DNA of 64,000 bases from NCBI GenBank assembly GCA_030077755.1, contig JAQJZZ010000015.1:930001-994000 (forward strand). Direction: 5' to 3'. The first letter of the stretch is position 1. Each line of letters starts with the position of its first letter. This DNA is from Filosporella fistucella (Eukaryota; Ascomycota; Leotiomycetes; Helotiales). Shown piece after piece: positions 57,798 to 64,000 of this stretch. The notes under the pieces are model-generated. The model was not told the origin of the DNA. It saw only the letters and a program-made list of their open reading frames with translations, and did no database searches. Made by a program: the position numbers and the translations under genes.

Positions 57798-59544
57798 ATG
57801 GTGGATCCAGTGGGCGCCACAGGGCTATCCATCGCCATTGTCGTCAATGGCATCAATGTGCTGAAATTCATCTACCACTGTGTCGAAAACTCGAAGCATT
57901 ATGGAGAGGACGTACGATCACTGAAAACAAATCTTGCTACCGAGATCGCTCGACTTGAAGCCCTCTCCGGGTTCTTGAGCCAAAAAACAGCTGCTGGTGG
58001 ATCACGCTTTGAGCAGCTATCAGGAACATTTCAGAGAGCTGCGAAGGGCATGATTCAGGAACTCCATATCAAATTGGCTGCATACTCGCAACTGGCGGAA
58101 AATTATAGCATCAAGGACCTGGAAAGAGGACCGGAGCTCTCATTGCCCTCCGCTCTTGACTTCATCAGTATTGAAGACACGACCGAGCTCAAGCATGCTG
58201 GAGATATGGAAGCCAAGGAGCGTCAAGAAAATGCAAGCCTTCTATCAGCCGGCGGTTGGGGGCTATTTCGAAAAAAGAAAGTCTCAGCTCTGCTTTCTGA
58301 TATCTCGAAGTGGAACATCGATCTTCAACAATTGTTGCTTTGTTCGCTGCTCTTTGGAAATGGACCAGCTGTGGCGAAAACAACCCCAGTTGAAATCTGG
58401 TAATGTTCCCAGAAATTTGACCTAGTTACTGGTTACGTGTTCAGATGCTAAATATGCGCATAGGCAAGGTTTACGATTGTCAAACAGCATCTCTCTCCAA
58501 AAGCTCATAGCCGAAAGTACCCAGGCAACTTCTGAGATGTTCCATTGGTACTGGGTTCTGAAGCCTCTGAAGGTGATCAGCGGCACTGATCTCGATACTC
58601 GCGTCCAGGAGCTCGTCAAGGACGATGGGACGATAGAGTCAGTGTTCGTCGAATTCAAGTCCTTTGAGCTCCGTCGAAACGCGGACGGCCCATCAAAGGT
58701 GATCCTGGGCCGCCTGAAAGGTCTGGTGGAGCTCTTGAGTCAACCTAATGCTGCACAGAGTGGTTTCAACACCCTCCAGTGCATTGGAGTTGTCGAGCAA
58801 AATGTGCCACAACAGCGAACAGTGATCAAAAAGTTTGCTTTCGTCTTTCGTCTGCCAACTGATGACCCAAAGACCGATTTAAACCTCTCAAATCTTCCAA
58901 TTAACCTCAAGAGTGCCATCACCTCGAGCACGGAGCGCCGTCCAACTCTTGGGGAGAGGTTCAAGCTCGCCTATACTCTTGCCCAGACAGTATTCCAGCT
59001 CCATTCCGTGGACTGGGTGCACAAATCAATCCGCTCCGAAAACATCCTGCTGCCCCGAAAAGCATCCCAGATCAGCTACACAATGCCCTACCTCGTCGGT
59101 TTCGAGTTCTCGCGGATCGAAGGAGAAAGATCTACGACCGAACGAGACGACATTCTCGAACACGACATCTACAGACACCCAGGTAGACAGGGGCAACCGG
59201 AAGATCGTTTCATGGTCTTGCATGATATCTACGCTCTCGGCGTGACTTTGCTGGAGATCGGAATTTGGCGACCGATTATGGGGTTTGAGAAGCATTTTGG
59301 TGATATGACATCAGAGCAGATCAAGATCCGTCTTGAATTGCACGCCAGGGAGAGGCTTCCGCATTATATGGGTGGCGCGTACACTTCTGCGGTGCTACAT
59401 TGCCTCCAGGGGACGTTAATTGATTCGCCACAAGAGTTTTCAGATCCTGAACAGCCTTGGGGACCCGCTCAACGGGAGCAGGTCCAGGTTTCGTTTCTGG
59501 AGAACGTTCTGGGGGCCATTGATGGCGGAACAAGTCTGCTGTGA
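57798..59544 (+). CDS. HeLo-like domain fused to a pseudokinase, 560 aa
   Basis: Exons 57798-58399 and 58464-59544 (64-nt intron GTAATG...CATAG, in phase; junction EIWQGLRLSN). Residues 1-200 look like a fungal HeLo-type cell-death domain: hydrophobic first helix PVGATGLSIAIVVNGINVLK, then helices including EDVRSLKTNLATEIARLEAL and FQRAAKGMIQELHIKLAAYS. Residues about 230-560 follow a kinase fold: a possible core FVEFKSFELR, helix LGERFKLAYTLAQTVFQLHS, and DIYALGVTLLEIG of helix F. The catalytic loop, however, is VHKSIRSENILL (386-397) where HRDLKPEN is expected, and the DFG site reads VGFEFSR (412-418), so Asp, Lys and DFG are lost: a pseudokinase (the fungal DUF7580 type may be the same). 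HeLo domains are related to the MLKL four-helix bundle. Expected to work at membranes as a cell-death executor; inferred, not shown. Confidence 0.85.
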
Positions 59545-60992
59545 ATACTCATCGAGCTCCCTTGTAGTGAATTGGTAAACCTCCCACTATTTGCTCTTCC
59601 TAAGTCCACTCAACCCTTGACTTATGAAGTCTCCCACACCTTTGAGTCCTCTCCAAGACATCCATCCAGCCACACTCCTTTTGTGTTCAATCACTCAATC
59701 CAAGTTCGCATAATTGATCTCTCTTCTTAACCCATCCCCACTACCTTTCCCATCCTTCAGCTTCACAACTTCCTTCCTCAGGAAGTACTTTCCAAGCCTG
59801 CTCAAGGGGCTCAAGTTCCTCGGGTGAGTCGAACGAGCTGAGGGTGAGCCGAGGATAATTAGCGCTTGAGCGAGAGCAGTAAGCTCAATAACCCTATAGG
59901 TGACACAAGAATATGATAATTGATTTAAGATTCTAGAAAACGTTTGTGCAATTACTCAGACTCGCCTCTATGTGAGCCGTATATAGAATTGTCTTCTTAT
60001 AATTCCTGTTTTGTTTTTTTCTGCTGCCTATATTGGAGTTTTTTTTTTCTTTCCAAAATCGTGTCAAAAATGACCTGAAATATTCATAGAGCGCATTAGA
60101 AAGTTTACTATCACCTTTATAGCTACAAACGAGGGAACTTCCTCAAATCCCCTGCGACTCCATCGCTCTTGCCACAGATAACCATGTTCTAGGTTCCACT
60201 TGCTTCAACTAATCTTCCAAACTCTTTACTTGCTATGGTATGGTTCTGCCCGTTCACTTCACAACCAACTTCTGTATTACCAACAATATCTCGTACCCCT
60301 ATCTTTACGGCCTGATGGACCACTCGCAAGTTTAAAGATCGACTTTACATTCTACCACCCCACTCCGCATCACGTATATCTTTCCGGCCATGATCTCAGC
60401 CGTCCCAGCCACGAAATCCCCACTCCTTCAAATCACAGCTTCTCCAGCTCCCAAGGTTGACAATTCCTTCTCCGCCAGAACCACCACAGTTCCATCCATT
60501 CTTTCAACTTCCAGTCGAACTATAAAACCGGGTATTGTAAACAGAACCACAAATAATACAATAATAAAAGGAGGGTAAGCAACTGGTGGTCTTTAATAAT
60601 TATGGCATTGTTATCTGAGTCTCTAAGTATAAAAGGTCGAGCCCTAAAATAATATGGCAAAACACTAGAAAATAGCTAAACACGTGCTACACGTGACTAG
60701 TATAATAAACACTGATTTCAGAGCCCTTTTACAGTATAGAGACTGGTTTCAAATACGCCGCGCCGAATCAGGATCTGTGACGCCTACAGTCCCGGTCTTC
60801 ACATCCATAGAGGGCGTCATATCCAAAGACAATCTCTTCTACCTGCACTACTTTACACGAGTAGACATGCTCAAGAGGAGGGCCCCAGATACTACCAAAA
60901 ATACTTCGATGGACAACGAGGCGACTGTTTCTGTTCCATGACAACTTTGGGTGTTCGCAGCTGTCAACGGCTAGTTATATCAACTTCGAATG
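59545..60992. other. intergenic, nothing supported
   Basis: 3' flank of the HeLo gene and decayed sequence. A paired CACGTG-cta-CACGTG lies at 60681-60695. A plus frame at 60684-60941 (85 codons) is unassigned. Confidence 0.4.
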
Positions 60993-61448
60993 TGATCTAT
61001 TCATGTGCGAAAGATTTCCCCATACGAGAACCAGCATTGGCTTTACCCGTCTACTTCCATCCCGAATGAATTTCACTTGGAAAGCTTTGAAACGGATTCA
61101 GCGTTTTTGCCTTAGTCGAAGTCAAATGATGAGATCGACATCTTCCCAAAATTACAATCGATACTTAGAAAAATGCATCTGAAGACATTCACATTATTGA
61201 TCGAAGAGCCTGGGCACGAATCACAGCACGAGACACTTCGCAGCCGTATAACTCGAAGAAATATCGATGTAAAACTGAGAGAGCTTTTGGTAATACAGAG
61301 TATGTTTCATGAGGGTGGAGTTAAGACAGATGTTTGGTGGAAACCAGTACGGGAATTGAAGATGTTCCCTTGCTCTACTTCGGAGGAGTTTCTACATAAC
61401 TCTGATAGGTCATCACAAAGATCATTGAGTGTAATCAGTTATGTTTAA
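60993..61448 (+). pseudogene. unrecognised reading frame with in-frame TAG
   Basis: One plus frame stays open from the TGA near 60990 to the stop at 61446-61448, about 150 codons, except for TAG at 61113-61115. It reads YENQHWLYPSTSIPNEFHLE before, and SKSNDEIDIFPKLQSILRKM with KLRELLVIQSMFHEGGVKTD after. It lacks a start and any recognisable domain. Composition looks coding, so probably the tail of a lost gene. Confidence 0.35.
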
Positions 61449-62608
61449 TGATGCAACTTGTAGTATTGGAACGGAAAAAGCTCTTCCTGGAACATTTGTA
61501 CCCAATATGGATCAGAACAACCACGCAAACTACAAGACAGCATGGCGCTTAGCAGTAAAACGATCAAGTATTAATTACAATTCGAGATAACTCAGCAGCA
61601 GCTCATATCTTGCTAAGAAGAGCATTTACTCGGAGAGAAGGCAGGTACAATTGCAGAGAGTGATGCAGCGAGTAGGTGGAACACCAAGTATGTTCAAGAA
61701 TCGAATTTTCACACTTTCATAGCAAGAAGCGAGAGAGCTTTGGTAATTGCTGTCCTCAACAAAATTTTCGGGAGATGAGCTTCGAGCGACGAGGAAGATC
61801 AATCGTCTTCTGATAGTCATGAGGAGTCCGATAACTAAATATAAGAGTCTGTTGCGACTTCGTTATGGCTGCGCAGGAAGCATTCGGTAGCAATGATGTT
61901 GCGAGGAGTCGGCAGCTTTTGATATGATTCAGTGATGGGAGGAGGAATATCATTAGAAAGAAGGAATATAACATGAGGAAATTCAGACAAAAGGAATTCC
62001 ACTCAAAACACCTGTCACGAACCAATTTCCCTAATTAATAAGTATTCCCGACTCATCCAAAATTCCACCCAATTCCCGTGAGCCACATCCACAAAATTCC
62101 ATTACACTCTTCCCGTTTCCTATAAAAATGCAGATATACCTCCTCCTTTTTCCACGGTTACCTTAACCGAAGCCGAAACTTGTACCTGTCAAGTGGAGCG
62201 AGTCCTCGGTTTGCGGGGGCGGGGTACGTTCTAAAGTGGATCTGTTTCCGAATTCTTGTTTCTGATTGGCTCGCCGCAACTACCCCTCCTAGAACGACTT
62301 TGGTATTTCGATATGATATCCCGCTTGACCGTGAATACTGGGTACACATACCCACGTACTAGGTATAGAAGAAGGTACTTTAAGGTAACGTGAGGATACA
62401 TGGGCAAAGGAGGGGTATGTATATATTTACCGGAAAGGGAGGTGGGGAGTTTTTCAAATTATTTCTTCATTTTTCCTCCTATATATCACTCAAAAGTCCA
62501 ATATCAATACCTTCCTTCCTCAAATTCCCATCTATCTTTACCTACTCACATTCTCCTCCCAAAAAACCAAAAACACCAAACTCTTCTTAACAATATCAAA
62601 ACCCCAAA
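61449..62608. other. intergenic; promoter of the alcohol dehydrogenase gene
   Basis: No supported gene. The last 150 bases are C/A-rich with a CT-rich tract (about 62465-62590), as is common in 5' UTRs of highly expressed fungal genes. Confidence 0.5.
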
Positions 62609-63947
62609 ATGGCAATCCAATCCTCCATACCCAGCTCCCAACAAGCAGCCGTAAGAGTAGGTTCAGGCGAAACAGCCACAGCACCTATTAAAACCATCGA
62701 TGTTCCTACTCCAGAACCGCATCAGATTCTCGTAAAGATAAATTGGTCTGGTTTATGTGCTTCTGATAAATCACTCTTACATGATGAGTGGAAGGATTTT
62801 GGGGTAGGTATGCAGGAGCAGGGGAAGGGTATTGGTATGTTTATCTCTATTATTTCTCTATTCCCGCAAAAGAAATGCATGCCTTAAATCCGCCTCTCAA
62901 AACTCAAAAAATAAAATAAAACGAAGAAGGCTAATCAGCTATATTTCAACCCACAACAGTCGGTCACGAAGGAGCCGGCACCGTTGTCTCAGTCGGCAGC
63001 TCCGTGCAAAACCTCTGGTCTCCAGGTGACAGAGCCGGCATAAAATGGGTAGCATCCACCTGCGGCATCTGCGAAATGTGCACCAACGGCTCCGACGAAG
63101 TGCATTGCCCAGTACAACTAAACAGCGGATTCACCACCCCAGGAACCTTCCAACAATACTGCGTCACGGACGGCCGCTACGCAACCCGTATCCCCGACGG
63201 CGTGTTGGATGAAGAAGCTGGTCCTATTATGTGTGGTGGTCTCACAGCGTACGTAGCGTGTAAACGCTCGAATGTTAGACCCGGACAGTGGATTGTGTTG
63301 CCTGGCGCAGGGGGAGGATTGGGACATTTTGCGGTGCAGTATGCGAGGGCGATGGGGATGAGGGTTATTGCTGTGGATGGAGGGAAGGCGAAAGAGGAAT
63401 TGTGTCGGAAGCTGGGAGCAGAGGAGTTTGTGGATTTTATGGAGTGTAAGGATGTGCCTGCGGAGATTATGAGGATTACGAAGTATGGTGCTCATGGGGT
63501 TATTGTTACTGCTGCTACGAAGGAGGGGTGAGTTTTTCATTTCTATTTTCTTTTTTTTTCATTCTTTTTTTTTTTGTTTTTATTGTATACACCCTAGGAA
63601 AGGAAAAGAGAAGATAGGTGCTAATATCTTTTCTCTTCGTTATTCACAGATATGAAACAGCGCCTCACATGCTCCGACCAGGCGGCACCATGGTAGCAGT
63701 AGGCCTTCCCAAAGATCCAACTGTTATCTGCGGTGCACCACCGATAGTCATCGTGATGCGTAAACTGAATGTCGTGGGTTCTGTGGTTGGAACTTTGAAA
63801 GATGTTGAGGAAGCACTTGATTTCACAGCGAGAGGATTGGTACATCCTATTTTGACAAAGGGAACGTTGGCGGATGTAGATAAATTCTGCGAGTTGATGG
63901 GTAAGGGACAGTTAGCTGGGAGAGCGGTGTTGAAGGTTTCGGATTAG
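62609..63947 (+). CDS. zinc-dependent alcohol dehydrogenase (ADH1-type), MDR family
   Basis: NAD(P)-dependent medium-chain dehydrogenase interconverting alcohols and aldehydes, probably cytosolic. Exons 62609-62834, 62960-63527 and 63650-63947; introns 125 and 122 nt, phases fit; 363 aa. The catalytic-zinc region shows WSGLCASDKSLLHDEW with GHEGAGTVVSVG after the first splice; structural-zinc cysteines are in STCGICEMCTNGSDEVHC. The nucleotide fold has VLPGAGGGLGHFAVQYARAM, where the glycine motif differs slightly from GxGxxG, and VIAVDGGKAKEEL, whose Asp favours NAD. The C-terminal LNVVGSVVGTLKDVEEALDF and GLVHPILTKGTL are typical of yeast-type fungal ADHs. Intact; the specific alcohol is not determined. 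Confidence 0.94.
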
Positions 63948-64000
63948 GAGGAGAGGATGGAGGGTGGGAATGGGATGTGGAATTTTGCATGGATTAGTGG

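Noticed and set aside
45142..63947. Secondary-metabolite cluster around the 2OG oxygenase and alcohol dehydrogenase
   Set aside because: No polyketide synthase, peptide synthetase, terpene synthase or transporter lies nearby, and the two enzymes are 16 kb apart.
1..64000. Reassignment of TAG to glutamine
   Set aside because: Several intact genes end at TAG with normal protein length (the HET protein at 5101, the lactonase at 27634, the 176-aa protein at 16201), so TAG is a working stop in this genome.
1..64000. CRISPR array, bacterial operons or a bacterial origin
   Set aside because: Spliceosomal introns and fungal families throughout show eukaryotic nuclear DNA; no regularly spaced repeats were seen.

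Overview
The window is nuclear DNA from a filamentous ascomycete (Pezizomycotina). Genes are split by short introns, mostly 45-125 nt, with GTAAGT/GTATGT-type donors and CTAAC-like branch sites. The families are typical of such fungi: HET-domain incompatibility proteins, a Zn2Cys6 regulator, tannase/feruloyl esterases, a CBM1 protein, HeLo and ankyrin proteins. A helotialean (Leotiomycetes) source is my guess from the style of several proteins, not something the sequence proves. All splice models below were read by eye, by matching donor and acceptor phases.

Left part (1-13 kb): an accessory, repeat-rich region. It starts with the 5' part of a Zn2Cys6 transcription factor running off the left edge. 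Next comes a decayed F-box-type gene, then two 204-bp LTR-like repeats in inverted orientation (2900-3103 and 6976-7179). These enclose an intact HET gene, a broken hAT transposase tail and a broken ankyrin gene. A broken phosphotransferase (APH-like) fragment and a second, intact HET gene follow.

Middle (13-47 kb): mostly ordered metabolic and secreted-protein genes separated by long empty stretches. They include two tannase/feruloyl esterase paralogues (13.3 and 40.1 kb), a type-B carboxylesterase with four introns, a large membrane protein, a secreted muconate-cyclase-type lactonase, a catalytic-domain-less CBM1 protein with an 18-nt microexon, a membrane-anchored protein of unknown function and a 2OG-Fe(II) oxygenase. 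Two small proteins, 14 kb apart, share a C-terminal motif. At 37.9-39.4 kb lies a headless C-terminal piece of a killer-toxin-like chitinase, apparently disabled. Esterases that release phenolic acids together with a lactonase of aromatic-ring breakdown suggest growth on plant material; this link is inference.

Right part (47-64 kb): a single-exon 618-aa protein of unknown function, several small broken genes, and a head-to-head pair sharing a 298-bp promoter. One partner (53658-57499, minus) is an apparently active protein kinase fused to ankyrin repeats. The other (57798-59544, plus) has a HeLo-like N-terminal bundle followed by a kinase fold whose catalytic residues are lost. This resembles the kinase plus four-helix-bundle/pseudokinase logic of animal RIPK3-MLKL necroptosis, and is the best candidate here for an undescribed cell-death or immune module. 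A zinc alcohol dehydrogenase closes the window.

Several decayed reading frames are interrupted by single in-frame TAG codons (eight noted), compatible with CAG-to-TAG change as in CpA-directed mutation. Intact genes here also end in TAG, so the code itself is not reassigned.
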